From positions 38,640,318 to 38,704,317 of the forward strand of contig CM068315.1 of assembly GCA_034766995.1 (NCBI GenBank): a stretch of DNA of 64,000 nucleotides, read 5' to 3'. Below the pieces are notes generated by a model. That model had not been told where the DNA came from and did not search any database. It worked only from the letters and a program-made list of their open reading frames with translations. The translations under genes were made by a program, and so were the position numbers. This document shows positions 20,742-49,858 of the stretch, piece by piece (the first letter of the stretch is position 1; each line of letters begins with the position of its first letter). Origin of the DNA: Acanthacorydalis orientalis. Taxonomy: Eukaryota > Arthropoda > Insecta > Megaloptera > Corydalidae.

Positions 20742-22459
20742 TCGTCCGAATCATCGTGAAAAATGTGTGCATGTTTGATTGAAGATTGTATTAGTTTATA
20801 ATAATAATTCATAATAAATGGTGGTCACTCTCATATATTATATACACAACATGCATACATGCATTTTTATAAACGGTTTTCATGGAACATTTATGTCGTC
20901 GTGTTGCTTTCTGATTTATACAAATTTTTTAAGACATTATGTAACCGTTGCAAATTTTTTTCATATGTTTATTTTTATTAGTAATATATAAATATGCTAT
21001 TGGGAACTTATTATTTTTATTGTATATTATTACTATTTTTTTTTTCTTAGCCTGTAATCTGCTGAAAAAATTCAAAAGTTATTTAAATATTTAATAAAAT
21101 TGCATACATAAACAACATACATTTAAATTACATTACCAAATAGGAAGTAGATAAGTAAAAGTATGGAAAAAATAATACCATTTATCCCTTAATTGCAGTG
21201 TTGTTTTTTTTTTTATTTTTACATAATAAGGTGTAATTTTTAGGATTATCTGTTATATAAAAAGGCTAAAATTAAGTGATATAAATAATGGTTATGTTGT
21301 ATTTAATCAAATTTATGTATGAAATGCTAAAAATTCTATTCTTTGGTAACTGAAATTATAAATTCGATGAAATGTGTGACAAAAAGTTTATGTTGGCTTA
21401 CAACATATGAAAGATACACTAAAATAAAATGTGTGTACATTAAGTACGTTAGTTAATTTAAATAGTTCATTAAGAATTGTCCATATTATTACTTCATTTT
21501 TTCCATATTATTGTATAATTTAGTTAAAATAATTTTTTCAATCAAAGAAAATTTCAATTTATAAGAGGAATTATAATTTGTGTATATAAATATGTATGTT
21601 CTATTCAAATATTTGTTCATATTGATGTCAAAATATTTCGTGTATATTTTATAAAAAAACATCCATTTACATTTTCAGTTGAACAAAATAAAAATGTAAC
21701 TTTTATGTATGAATTTGTGTATGCATATTTAATCCAGTATATTCCTTTTAACATGTATATGTAGTTTTTAAGATTTAGTACAAATTAATTTTTACATTAT
21801 GTCATTAATAAATTGATTATTTATCAATTTAATTAGTAAAAGTATCAATTTAAAATGTTTATTCATTAAAATTTTGCTTTCAATTCTATATAAAATCTTA
21901 ATTACAATCCATTAGGTAGTTATTTAATCAAGTGCAATGATGTCAGCAGTTTAAAGGTTAAGTGTTTCAACTTGTAAATATGTTTTCGAGTAACTTTGTT
22001 TCATTTTGTGTAATTCAGAAGTTTACGTGACATTTTATGTCTACGATGGCTTAGGTTAGTAAAATATTTCTATTGTGAAGCTGTTATGTGATGAAGATGA
22101 AAGAGTCACATAATCATATTTAAAACGAATATATATTGTTTTCTGTCATTTGCCAGTTCACAAAAACAAAATGTCAGGCAGTAGAAACGTTTTATAAGTA
22201 TATTTAATAAGGGAAAACATTTTGAATGTATAGGGATCGATTTTATTTCTATACAATACAATTAATTATATATAACTAAAAGCAAGGTTGAAAACAAAAT
22301 GAATTATTAAAGTATTCTAAATGTTAAATGCTATATATTTTGTTTTTATTTTATCTAAAGAAATTTAAACGTTTCTACTACCCATTCTTGCATATTTAAT
22401 CACATTTGTCAAAGAATATTAAATTTAAACTTGCAATTTAGCAAATATGTGTGCATGTA

Positions 22460-22461
<2 letters not shown>

Positions 22462-22519
<58 letters not shown>
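22462..22519. repeat. (TA)n microsatellite
   Basis: TA array of about 58 bp. Confidence 0.96.
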
Positions 22520-22525
<6 letters not shown>

Positions 22526-22652
22526 AAATTTATATAATATATATAAACATGATATTTTGATTTTTGTTCAATGTTAAGCATTTTGTTTTATTTTCAGTTA
22601 AAATTTAGTAATTAGTAAGGAATATGTATTTTAGTTCATCTTGACCTTATGT

Positions 22653-22677
22653 TTGTGTGTGTGTGTGTGTATGTATA

Positions 22678-22746
<69 letters not shown>
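22653..22746. repeat. Compound (GT)n(TA)n microsatellite
   Basis: GT run of about 18 bp followed by about 75 bp mostly TA. Confidence 0.96.
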
Positions 22747-22754
<8 letters not shown>

Positions 22755-24246
22755 ATGTGTAGTAAAAATTTGACAGATGTGATTAAAATGCTTACTGTGT
22801 ATTGTAGTGTAATTTAAACAGGCAGTGTTTTGATTTTGAGAACACGTCCGGAACGTGAGAAAAAGAATGCTCAATTGTTGTACATATTTGGGTATTTTCT
22901 GTAAAATCCTCAACATCTGTCACTAGATTAAGTTTTTAGCAAATAAACAATCATAATGGTGACCTATTGTCTATAAATTCAGTTTGGATTATTTTATACT
23001 TGTATTTTTTTTTCTTTTGTTAAATGTAGCTGATAAACATGACAAAGAAGTACTTTTAATGAGTGTTTATAAAAAAATAAATAAAATATTCATTCGTTCA
23101 TTTATTTGAGTATCTAGTTTGTATTTAAATTCACTTACTTTTAAAAATAGAACCTTTTTTGCATCATTTCTTGAAATGTATATTTCTGTCTAATATTTAC
23201 TTTATAGGTCACATAACATTTTATTGTTGTGGATATATTTATATTTGTTATGATAATGACCATTCTATTAGCACAACTCTAGCACAAGCATTGTCAATTT
23301 AATTATTTTTCATATTTCTTTTCAGAAAAATATGAATAAATTTAATGTGTTATATTGAATATGTAAATGAGTGAAAGGTTACAAAATCAGTTTTTAAGAA
23401 GTACTTTTAAAGCTAAAGCTAAATTGGTAAAATCATCTTCCAAATCAGTTAACATGGAAAGGAAAGCTTTTAATTTTTTCATAGAAATTATAGAATATCG
23501 ACAAACCATCGAATGCTTACTTGTACAGTGTTGTTTTTATGATACTGATAATTGACCTTTTTAAATGATTATGGCAATACACTACTTTGTGAAATTTCAA
23601 AAATAAAATCTTTTGATTACTGCATATGCTTATTATAATTTATAAAACCTTGTATTACCTGACCTGATATTTTTTGTATTCTGTATTTAAATAGTAACTG
23701 TTTTTTTCCCTTTTTTTTATAAAACAAGTACTTGTGATGAATAAAAGGTAGTATAAATTATTTACTACATTTCCATATGTGTAATCTTATAACTTGGAAG
23801 ATGTATGTAACAAAATTATTTTTTTTTCATTTCAAAAAAGTATAAATGTAAATTAATCAAATTTTTAATCAGATGTATAAAAACCATGAATAAATTTATT
23901 ATTAAATTGTTTATATACTATTACATGATAATCTTTTTTCTGATATTTTTATAAACGTTTAAAAATAATAAAATAAAATTAAAGAATTAATATGATAATA
24001 GTGTTAAAAATGTGTATATATTAAAATGGAATTTTTTAAAAAAGTAATAAATTAAAAACTTTTTGCAGTAAGTATAATGCTTTAAGAAATGTGAAGCTTA
24101 TTTATGTAACAACTTTTCCTGAAAGTTAGAGAAATATTTTTTCTTGTAGTGAGCACATGTATATAAATATACTAAATATACCTACGATTCTAGTGTGTTA
24201 ATGATTAAGGTTATGTTATACTTTTGTGTGTTAAACTTTTAATAAA

Positions 24247-24617
24247 ATGGCACATATTGGCTCATTTTATGGTCTGTGCCCATTAATAGATCAAAAAAGT
24301 CTTTTAGGAATATCCACTGATATTACACCTGGTTATGTTATAGTTACGTTAGGAAAAAATATTGCAATAAAGTATAAGGTTAGTTTACATTTTTTTTTTC
24401 ATTTTACTATTGCTTAAGCATATGCATATATAATTTCAGTTATTAGATCAAAAACAAATTCATAGTTGGAGTACTAAAGAACGTTTCACCTGTGCAGTTA
24501 TTTATGATCGTCTAATTGAACAATATGTTGGAGTTTTCAATTATAATTCAGTTGGAATATTTGGAAGTGATTGCGAGAGTCTAGATAATATTAAAAAACA
24601 TAAAGTAAAGCATACAA

Positions 24618-24651
<34 letters not shown>

Positions 24652-26324
24652 GTATGTATGTGTTTATACATAAAAGTAAATATAATTTCAGTTTCAAATA
24701 CCTATTTATGCTATTGTTGCATTTAACAATGATATAAGTATTATAATATTTAAAAATGGAACAATATTATCCTTAAAATATGCATTAGAAACAAGGAAAC
24801 AAATGCCAAAAGAGTCTATTCTTGAACAAAATGATGTCATTCAAGATCATATGTGTATATTACTGGACGATAATATGTTTATTGGTTTGTTAGTAAAAAA
24901 ACAAAATGGAGAATTAAACTTTTATGGGATTCCGTTGCATAGTACTAATTATACAGCAGATGTTAAGAACATCATTACAATTAAATTGAATCACAAAAAA
25001 TCAAAAGCTTCTCTTAGTGGATATGTACTAACACATGAAGAATCAACACCTATACTTTTGACTTTATGTAAGTGTTAATTATATATAACTGTCTCTAAAT
25101 AATGTGTGTGATTTAATATATTTCATATTTGTAGTTATCAATACAAATCTAATATACTGTTATATTCTAGGGTCTGATAGAAAACTTTACTCATTAGCAT
25201 TAAAAGATGATTGTGAAATGCCAGGAACATTAGTGTCAGTAATTCAGCCCCTTTGTTGTACACAACAAGTTGCGATATTACCATTAAGTCAATCATATAT
25301 TGCTATGTATGGAGCAAATGCTAATCAAGAGGGATCATCACTTATAATATATAATACACATTTTCATGTCACACAGTGTAAACAGCCCTTTAAATTATCT
25401 TCGACTTGTTCAAAAATTTGGAATGTTTCAAGCAATTTATTATTTCCAGTTGGTTATAATTTAGCAGTAGTACCATATCAGTTAGCAACAGAACAACTGG
25501 CTGCTCTTGTTGGTAGTCATATAGTAAATGAAAATTCTGAAATTGATCCTGATGTTACTGTTATTAATAAAGTTGATTTTGTAGACTGGGGTTACAAATT
25601 GAATGATGAAATGGATGTAGATAAACCAGAAATCCCTACTACTATAAAAAGTGATTTAAAAAAATTAATTGATGAGGGATATTCAGAAATTAATCTTGTG
25701 AAAGAAATTTTGCCTAAAGCTATAGATAAGAAAGATTTAAAATCTATCAATTATTTTCTAGATAATTACAAAGATATTCCTGATCAGATATTAGTTCAGT
25801 TATTAGCCTTTACTATCACAATTGAAAATTTTGCTTTTGAAAATACTGAAGTGTTAAAAATAGAAAAAAATGATTTAGGTAAACCTTTGCAACCTTTAGG
25901 TCGATTCAATTTAGTGAATAAAATTTTAAGTTTACCATTTAGTGATGTATTAATATTATCTTTTTTAAGACGACAATTAAATTTTTCAGAAGTTCTTATT
26001 CTATTACAACATATATGTGCATTGTTAAGTGATAACAACTTGTGTTTACCAAATATGAACTTTATACAGTCTGAAAATAAAGTTGTTTTGTGGGGATCAT
26101 TATTGTTAGATGCACATTATCAAGGATTTTTATTAACAAGAAATAAAACTGTAATTTCACTGCTGAAATCATTTCAGAAATTGGTGCAAATGAGTATAAC
26201 CAATCTGAACTATTATGTTCAAATTGTGCCATTGTTAGAAATGATAAAAAGGGGTAAAAACATTATTAAAAAAGAAAAACACAAATCAAAGCTTTATTCA
26301 ATAGAACAAGTTATGCTTTATTAA
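24247..26324 (+). CDS. NOL11: Nucleolar protein 11 (NOL11) homologue, complete
   Basis: NOL11 belongs to the t-UTP part of the small-subunit processome and supports rDNA transcription and pre-18S rRNA processing in the nucleolus. Exons: 24247-24378, 24440-24604, 24692-25067, 25171-26324; phases agree and the sum is 1827 nt (608 residues), somewhat shorter than the vertebrate protein (about 720). Visible family traits: the N-terminal DQKQIHSWSTKE stretch, VVPYQLATEQLAALVGS in the middle (the end of the propeller-like half), and a C-terminal helical half with LWGSLLLDAHYQGFLL. The start is the first ATG after stops in the presumed leader. An AATAAA about 75 nt after the stop is a plausible poly(A) signal. 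No signal peptide or membrane segment is seen. Identity rests on remembered similarity; moderately sure. Confidence 0.8.
24619..24652. repeat. Short TA/TG array in NOL11 intron 2
   Basis: About 34 bp of TA with a few CA/TG changes inside an 87-bp intron. Confidence 0.85.
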
Positions 26325-27349
26325 CTGGTTTATTCTTTTTACATGTTATTAAAAGTGTATAAATTTATTTAATATTAAAAATATTTTGATATATGTATAA
26401 ATAAAATGATTCATATATAATATTGTGTTATTCTCTACATATATTTAAAATTGCAAAATAAAAATGAATAATATTTATGGAATATGTATTTGATTTTGGC
26501 TATTAATTTAGGTGAAAAGTAACTTAAAAAAAATATTATTTTCATCTTATGAAATATTCTATTAATCTTTTTTTGTTATGAAATAAACAGTAAATACCAA
26601 ACACTTGTATGTTTGATTTTGTTTAATGTACATCGAGTACAAATGTTTTGCATAAGTTTATTTCAAATAATACATTAGTTAAATTAAAAACTATTGAATA
26701 TTTGATTTTAGTAGTTTAAAAAAAATATTATATTTTAAATTAGTTACATGTAGATAAAAAAAATAATACTGATATTTTCATATATTTATTTAAAACTATA
26801 TTTGGAATTAAAAATGTATACAAAAATTGGTATGAGTTATTTCATAACTTACAATAAATATAAATAATATCCATAGAATATTTTAATAATTATGTAGAAA
26901 AAATTAACTATATGATTTTTTTAAAAAGTTTTCATGATATATTCATCAATCACATATGCTTAAATATTGTTTTTATTTTCTTATTGTCTTTGGATAAATT
27001 TGTCAGAAAAAATGATTAATTTTGATGTTTTATAACACATATTTATATATATATATATATATATGTATAAATTATTATTTATATATTCTTCATATCTTTT
27101 ATGCCATGAGTTTATTTATTTATTAAGTAAATCAAACAGAATGAAAAGTATATTTACATGAATAACTTTAAACGAATTTCATTTTATACAACCAACTCGT
27201 TTAAATATTTTAATTCTATATGATGTAAAAGTACGATAAAATAAATGAATTAACATATATCAGCTTCACTGGTCCACTATTTGACACCCCCAAACAAATC
27301 TGAACGCGCATCAAAGAAGTAAAACGTCAATAAACTCCAGCAAGTTATG
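26325..27349. other. NOL11-PRDM intergenic stretch
   Basis: AT-rich with no coding region. The last ~200 bp before the PRDM start are richer in GC and probably contain the PRDM promoter. Confidence 0.5.
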
Positions 27350-27359
27350 TGACGTCACA
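27348..27359. promoter_or_regulatory. CRE-type palindrome upstream of the PRDM gene
   Basis: The 12-bp perfect palindrome TGTGACGTCACA contains the consensus CREB/ATF site TGACGTCA, 93 bp before the PRDM start codon. The position suits a core-proximal promoter site. Binding is inferred from the motif only. Confidence 0.55.
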
Positions 27360-27443
27360 CGTAACAACCTTGTTCACAATAAAGAGGATAGGGGATAGTC
27401 TAATATAAATTGGTGTCGTTTAAAATAAAAGTTATACGCCGAC

Positions 27444-27452
27444 GATGAAGTG
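27444..27452 (+). promoter_or_regulatory. Two-codon uORF (Met-Lys-stop) next to the PRDM start
   Basis: ATGAAGTGA is followed at once by TGCC, so the uORF stop (TGA) shares its A-containing TGATG with the main ATG's neighbourhood: TGA ends at 27452 and the main ATG starts at 27453. Whether the transcript includes it depends on the unknown transcription start. Confidence 0.4.
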
Positions 27453-30400
27453 ATGCCAAGAAAGAGTTTCAAAGAAAAGAATTACAGTTCAAAACATAAA
27501 CACGGCAATGAGAAATCACATAGTAAACATTCTCGAAAGCATAGTAAATGTGACTTATGCTTTTGTGTTGACATCGGCGTCAAAAATATTCAGAAGTGGA
27601 ATGAACTTAAAAGTCAGTGCGCTTATAAAAGTGATGCGGAGTTTGCTAATTACATATTGACACTTGTTGAAAATCACATTGGGTATGTAAGCGGCTTCTT
27701 TTAGTATTTTTGTTTTCTTGGACAAAGTAATATTTCAGTCGAATTTATTAAACAACTGAAATTACCGCCATGTTTTTTAGTAGGAGGAGTTTATAATGCT
27801 TAGGAATAGGATCTATTTGAGAAATATCAGTTCAAATTATTTTTATTTATTCACTTTTAAATTGAATTAACTTGTCTCAATATTTTAAACTATTTTAAAT
27901 ATATTAAAATACTGTCAATGACTTCATTATGTCTCTTTGCAGAGTATGATGTATAATTTCAATAAATTATTGCTACTCTAACCTGTATTTATTTTCTTTA
28001 AAATTGTTTCATTGTGGTTTATTAGTAAAACTAAATAAACAATGATTTTTTTTATAAATAACACCGAGAAATGCATTTCATATATCTTTGTAAATTCAAT
28101 AATCAAGTTGTAATTAATAATTTATACATAATTGTTTTAGAAGTGTTTCCAATAGTAATGGTAAAATTAATTCTAAAATTAATTCCGAATCGTCGGAAAA
28201 TGAATCGAATACCGTTTCTACCGTTGAAAATTCCACCGAATGTCAGCATAATCAACACGTGAGACATCATAAAAAGGATAAAAAGAATTCATACCATCAT
28301 CAAAGTAAAAATCATCATCATCGTAAAAAGCATGAGTCACATAAGAGTGAAAAAAGAGCGGCTAAGCATAATGTACGGTTTGAATTTGTATCTTCTCCGG
28401 AGATAAGCAACGAATGTGATACGAAAAATGTAAAATCCGAGGGTGTAAATTACACAGAAACCATACCTATAGCTCATAGATTCGATTTGCAAAAAAGTTG
28501 TAATAGTTTGAATGGATCAACAGCAGAAGAAACTGTTTTTAAAAGCCCCAAAAAAGAATTCACTGATGAAAAGGAAGATTTGGTTGAAGTCTGTAGAATA
28601 GATCAATCTGAAAGAACTGAAGATGACCAAAATTGTACAAATTCGCCATGCATAAATATTAGTGATATTGAACCTGTACCTAATTTACTAATAGACAAAT
28701 TAGATTTTAATGATATTAACTTAAAGAAAATTATCACCGATGTAAATTCAAATAATGAAAATTTATGTGCCAACTTAACGCCAACAACAGTAGTTAGTAA
28801 ACAAATAATTGAATCGGAATTAGATAGGTATTGTGAAAATAACCAACTCAAAGTGAGTAAAAAAGATAGGTATAATGAATCCATTAATAGACATAAAAGT
28901 AAGAGGTATTTAGATAGAGAAAAAAGTAGTTCAGATATAAAAATTAAACATAAGCGGAAAATTGAAAAGTACTCTGATGAAGATAAGAAAAAGTTGAAAA
29001 GTCATGATGTTAGGAAAGCACCACAGCTTGAATTCATGGCTTCAGCAATGGCTGTTAATCAAATTGAAAAGGTAGATGTTAAAAATGAAATAGATATGTC
29101 CCCAGAAGAAGAGGAACTGAAAAATGATCGCGTTGCTATTAGAATTAAGTTGTGTTATTGTTGTAATACAAGACACATTCAAGATGGTTGTCCTCTAAGA
29201 AATCCTATTGAAATGATTGATGATTCAGTATCATTGGCAAGCTGGAACGAGAAGCAAAAATTATCATATGATTCAAAAGATATAAGAAAACACGATGAGG
29301 ATGATGAAGTTTCTTATGCTTATGCATCCTTACCATCGATGTGCTGTTTACGAGAATTAGATGAAAAACATGGGCCTAGTATATTTGCTAAAGAAGATAT
29401 TAAAAAGTATACTCAATTTGGACCATTGATTGGGAAAACTGTAAAAGAAGTTGATATTCCTGATGATTTTGATATGAGACATATTTGGGAAATATATACA
29501 GAAGATAAGCACATATACATAAATACAGAAGACACAGCTACATCTAATTGGATTCGATTTTTACGACCAGCAGAGACAAGAGAAAAAAGAACACTATCAG
29601 CTGTAGTTAAAAATGGTGATCTTTATTTGGTTACTTGTCAACAAATTGCACCTGGAGAGGAATTACGATATTGGTTAGATGATCAAACACAAACTAACAA
29701 AAGAAAAATTGAGAAGACTAATTGTGGTGGCTGTAATTTGGTATGTAAATACATTATTTTATAGTGTTTAAATTTAATATATGTGTGAGAGGAATAAAGT
29801 TAGTTAAATATTTAATACTTTTTAATAATTTAGGACATTGTATTTTTTTCTCAATAGTTGTTCATTGTAAAAATTTTAATTAGATTTATTAAAACACAAA
29901 ATTCAATCTTTTAGGAATGAAGTCAAAATATTTGTAATAACTGATATCTATTTATAGGTTTTTCAACACGCTTTGTATTATCGGACACATTGTTCTATAT
30001 TTCATGATGCTCGTTATAGCTTGACAATTCGTAAATATCACTGTAAAGTTTGTGGTCAAGCTGTTCTTGGTAAAGACAATATAGTTCGTCATGCAGCAGA
30101 ACTTCATAATGGTCAAGGAGCTTATCAGTGTCAATTTTGTAAAAAGGTAATTTAAACATCTCTTTATATTATTAAATTTTTGTTGATGGATGTAATATTG
30201 ATAACAAAATTAAATTTGAAATGTAACATTGTCAATTAACTTTATTTTCAGTTTTTTTTGCGTTTAAATTATTTAGAAATGCATCGGAGTTATGGCTGTG
30301 CAGCGAATCCACACCGTTCTAGACCACTCTGTGATTTTTGTGGCCGAAAGTTTTGTCAGCCACAAAAATTAAAAGTACATATTAAAAGAATGCATAGTGG

Positions 30401-33329
30401 TAAATATTTCAATTTATTTTTAAAGATTATTTCATTAATGTAATCAGTTATTTTAATAAGAAATTAAATTTAATAAATTTAAAGATTTGAAATGAGATTT
30501 AATAAGATTAATACAAAGGTAATCGATAATTTTGATTGATTGCAGATATTTCACTGAGTGAATTTCAATGTCCACTGTGTTTAAAGCTTCTTGGTTCAAG
30601 GGCTGCCGTACAACGGCATGCTAGAGAAGTTCATCGAGGCATGGGTTTGACAAAAAGTACTGCTAGTCATGGACCAACTGGATCATCTTTATCTTGCATA
30701 CGCTGCGGAAAATTGTTTCAAAACAAATCAAATCTTAAAATTCATATGTTGACTCATAGTGGTGTAAAACCTTTTAGGTATAAATTTGTGTTTTTTAAGT
30801 TTATATTTAGATAGTTGAATTTTAAAAATTGTTTTAAATAACATACCAATATTGAAATATTTTTTTAGATGTAAACAAGATAATTGTAATGCAGCATTTA
30901 CAACTAAACAATGTTTGCAATTTCATTATAAAAAAGTACATGGTTTTACTGAAGATTTTATGCCAACAATAGAACGTAGTGTTGAATATACTTTTGAAGC
31001 TTATAGTGGGGGAGTTACGACAGATGATGATGTTGCTCATATTACAGCTGAACCTGTTGAATATTTTAATAACACTCCAGCAATTGTTTCAAAGAAGAAA
31101 ATTATGTCTAAAATTTCAGAACTGCCTTCAGATGTTGATGATAAATTAAAAGGTTATAGATATTTATATATATTGTTTATTAAGTTTTTCAATGTATACA
31201 TATATTTTTTTTAGAAGAAAAGGATAAAATAATTAATAATCAACCTATTCTTTATTCACCTGCATTAATAACAAGTGAACAATCATCTGGTTCAGCTCAG
31301 ACACCTCCTATTCTTGAATCATGTGTTGCACAAAACAAAACACAACCAATTGTAAGCAAAGGTAGTAAAAAATGGCTTGGTAGTAATGATCAGTCAGAAA
31401 TCTATTCTTTTGATGAAGATCATCGTGATGAAACGTCAAATGTGATTTTGGATGTTGATGAGCCTCGTCAGGAAAGTGATAGATCTAAATTTAATTTATG
31501 CCTCAGTGTTTACAATGCACGTCATGATAGTTCTAATGCTAGCTTACTTGTTGAAGCTGCATTAGATTCAGTTAGTGATATTCATGTTGGTACAGAATCT
31601 AATCAGAACTGTACTGACAGTTTAGTAGTTTCCAATTTATATCCTTTGTCGCAACATGATAATTTACCCGATATGAGTTATGGGCAAACAGAGTTATCTT
31701 CAGAGCGGGATATTAATTTAATTTCACCTTCTGTTGATCATGTTTCAGTTACTGATCATGAAAATCAAAATATCGATTACAATGCTTTACCACATGATGA
31801 TTTCAGTACACCAAATAGTCCTTCGTTACCGAATCATTTGATACATGAATATGTTACTCAAAGATCTAATTCAGTAAGACCTCGTAATGAATATGAGATC
31901 AATAGATCAAATCATTCCCCGAGAGATAGCCCTCCTCATTATGATTTTAATCAAACATTGAATGCTGACACAATTTCAAATGATAGTGATGGTGTAGTTG
32001 CTCAAAATTTAAGTATAAATGCAAAAGATAAAGACAGGTTAGAATTGGATTTCAGTTGTTATAAAACTCATTATGATGAGGTTGACAGTACAGATTTATC
32101 TATAAGAAAGTATGATTCTTTGCGAAATAAATTTGATGTGGAATCTGATGATAGAAATTATGACATACCGATCGATGTGACTGATGACCGAAAAGGTTAT
32201 AATTCTAGTAGTTCCGAGTTACACAAGCAGTTTGTCGCTGATAATACACCGAATGTTGAAAACTATCCGGATGTTATCGATGCGTCCGATGTTAAAAGTG
32301 TCGATAATGATTTGCGAATAAAAAGTTATGATGGACTGGACTCTGATGCTTTGAGGTCCTTAAAATATGATTTGGAATCGAAGTATGAAAATGAATTACG
32401 TACCAAAGGTTATGAAAGTATTGAAGCTGATGATCTAAGGAGTAAAATATACGAATCAAACTTAGATGCAGATCTGCGAGCAAACAAGCTATACAATATT
32501 TTAGATAATCCAGAACTTAGAAATAAAACTTATGATGCACTTTTGGAGACTGACTTTAGAACTGATCGTGGCTTTGAACCTCTTATTTTAAATCCGACTG
32601 AATTGCAAGGTTTAGATATGTCTGCTAGAAGTGGTTATCATGGCTTTCATACTGGGAGTTCTGTTTCTAGGTACCATCATGTGTATGGTGAGCCTGAGAG
32701 AGAAACAGTACCGTATGGCCCACCTACTGATGTTTTGAGAGTAGTCTCCTTAGATTTAACTTCACAAACAAGACATGGTTTGCATGGACTTCATGCACAG
32801 ATTCCGAATGCAAGATTACTCACAGAACATAGTTTACAACACAATTTAACTGCAAATAGATTATTGACAGATCATAATAGACTCACACTAGATCAAACGA
32901 GATTAATTTCGAGTGAACATAATCTATCCGTTGCCTTGTTAGGTTCAGAAGGAAGATTACTCTCAGATCACACTACAAATCGTATACTTTCAAATGATCA
33001 GGTAAAAATGTTTACTATTTAAATACAATAGTTTCTAAAATTAAGAATAAAATTGTAAGAATATATTATAAAATGCGTGCGTGTATCATTGAATTCGTGA
33101 TATCTTTGTATTTGTAGTTCATGTTAATATAAAATTTTAGATGGCTGAACCTCGATTAGTGTCTCCAGATGCACATAGAATTCTGTCGGAAACAAGTCGT
33201 TTGTCAAATCGTAGTTTCAGCAGTTATGCTATGTCTACTTCGTATCACCCACCGACAATTGGAAGTAGGTCACATATAGGTTCACCATCACATAATCCAA
33301 GTTACCATCATTACTCAGGATATTATTAA
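27453..33329 (+). CDS. PRDM-family PR/SET domain zinc-finger protein, complete
   Basis: PRDM proteins are nuclear DNA-binding regulators. Exons: 27453-27682, 28141-29740, 29958-30146, 30252-30399, 30546-30777, 30869-31152, 31215-33001, 33141-33329; all phases agree (4659 nt, 1552 residues). Order of domains: a basic His/Lys-rich start, a Cys-containing N-terminal block (CDLCFCVD, then SDAEFANYIL), a His/Lys-rich low-complexity stretch (28259-28380), a zinc knuckle (CYCCNTRHIQDGCP, about 29153), the PR/SET domain (ASLPSMCC to GEELRYWLDD, about 29326-29685), then about six C2H2-like fingers spread over exons 3-6 (for example CKVCG, CQFCKK, CDFCGRKFCQ, CPLCLKLL, CIRCGKLFQNKSNLKIHMLTHSG). A long acidic disordered tail follows. 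A zinc knuckle before the PR domain occurs in PRDM4/10/15-type members, but I cannot settle the orthologue. Confidence 0.85.
32095..32560 (+). repeat. Degenerate K-x-YD-x-L..LR repeat in the PRDM tail
   Basis: About seven divergent units of roughly 16-19 residues follow one another, recognisable by a Tyr-Asp/Glu core and a following LR or FR (for example KSYDGLDSDALRS, KGYESIEADDLRS, KTYDALLETDFR). Codon use is normal. No known domain is recognised. Confidence 0.55.
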
Positions 33330-34535
33330 TCCTTTGCAAATTAATAATATTTTAAACATATACTGTTTAATGTTTAAACATGTAACAACAAATGTTAATA
33401 ACATGAGCTTTCGTTTACATCTAGTCAACTATGTAATTTATTGTATTTTTAAATGTTATATTCATTTTTGCAGTTACAGTATTTAATTATGTATTTATTT
33501 TTAACTAAAAAAATATTTTAAAGTTAATAAATTACTAAAGTGTTATTTTATGTTTTATTTTGTTTTTGTAGGCATGCATGCATATGTGTGTATATATATA
33601 TATATATTCATGATTTAAAATATTAATCAAATCTAGAGGGTTATTTAAAATATTTTATATTAATTTAAAACTACTTTTATTAGTGAAGTAATAAATGACA
33701 TGTAGATAATTGTTTAGGATATGTTATTTAGTTAATTTTTTAGTATAAATTTCAATTTATATTATTTTGTACTTCTGTTAAATTAAATTGGATCAAGATA
33801 GAAAGAAAAAACTACCCTCATAAATCTTAGTTTTGCTAGAGGGATCAATGTTTACAAATCTCATTAACTTACTTATGTATGACATGTACCTATTACATTA
33901 AATGTGATTATGATTTTTATAAAGTTAAATAAAAAAAATTACAATATGATTCATATACTATCTTGAATATATAAATTAGTAATTCTTCACGATTAGTAAT
34001 TCTCCCTTTCTGAATAGAAAGGGAGAATAAAAAATCGTGTATAATTATAGTAGTGTTCTTTATAAAAAAAAGAATGTTACTGAAATATTTTATATAATTT
34101 AAAAAATCGAAATTAAAGGAGTAAAATTTGCAGATATAAATAAAAATGTTAATTTAAATTTACAATATAAAAAACTGAGATTCAATTTTAGGCTTTTAAT
34201 ATTTATATTCTACAAAAAAAAATAATATTTCGACTGATCAAATAAGTTTTCATTTTTATTGGCAATCACAATTAAAATATTACAATCAGTACTACTTTTG
34301 AACAAACGTATTGTATGTATCATAAACAGAGAGTATGCGTCATAGATAGAGATTCATTGCAGTTTCGTTTCCTTCACTGGTATACATATTCTATGTACAT
34401 ATACATTAGAGAGCTCTTATCTATGATATACTGTGATGTACATCATATACATATTGCATGACAGTATAACCTAAAATATTGACAGGATTGTCTAAATTGA
34501 TTTTATTTAGTAAAAATAAAGAATATATTTTAAAT
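33330..34535. other. PRDM-CNOT10 intergenic stretch
   Basis: AT-rich. Holds a 13-bp-stem inverted repeat at 33999-34028 and, near 34310-34530, probably the CNOT10 leader. No gene was recognised. Confidence 0.5.
33999..34028. repeat. Perfect 13-bp inverted repeat with a 4-nt loop
   Basis: ATTCTCCCTTTCT, loop GAAT, AGAAAGGGAGAAT. It lies about 670 bp after the PRDM stop and 500 bp before the CNOT10 start. It could be a transcript hairpin, or a collapsed terminal inverted repeat. Confidence 0.85.

Positions 34536-49858
<15,323 letters not shown>

Larger units (their letters stand above)
20742..24246. other. p66 3' UTR and intergenic stretch
   Basis: AT-rich with many AATAAA-like words, so the p66 poly(A) site cannot be fixed. 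A 62-codon frame at 23367-23555 shows no motif. TA/GT arrays lie at 22462 and 22653. No other gene was recognised. Confidence 0.5.

Noticed and set aside
23367..23555. 62-codon frame after p66
   Set aside because: No motif, AT-biased, probably inside a 3' UTR. It has no supporting signal.
29952..30134. Minus-strand frames opposite PRDM and NOL11 exons
   Set aside because: They are shadows of well-supported plus-strand exons with consistent splice phases.
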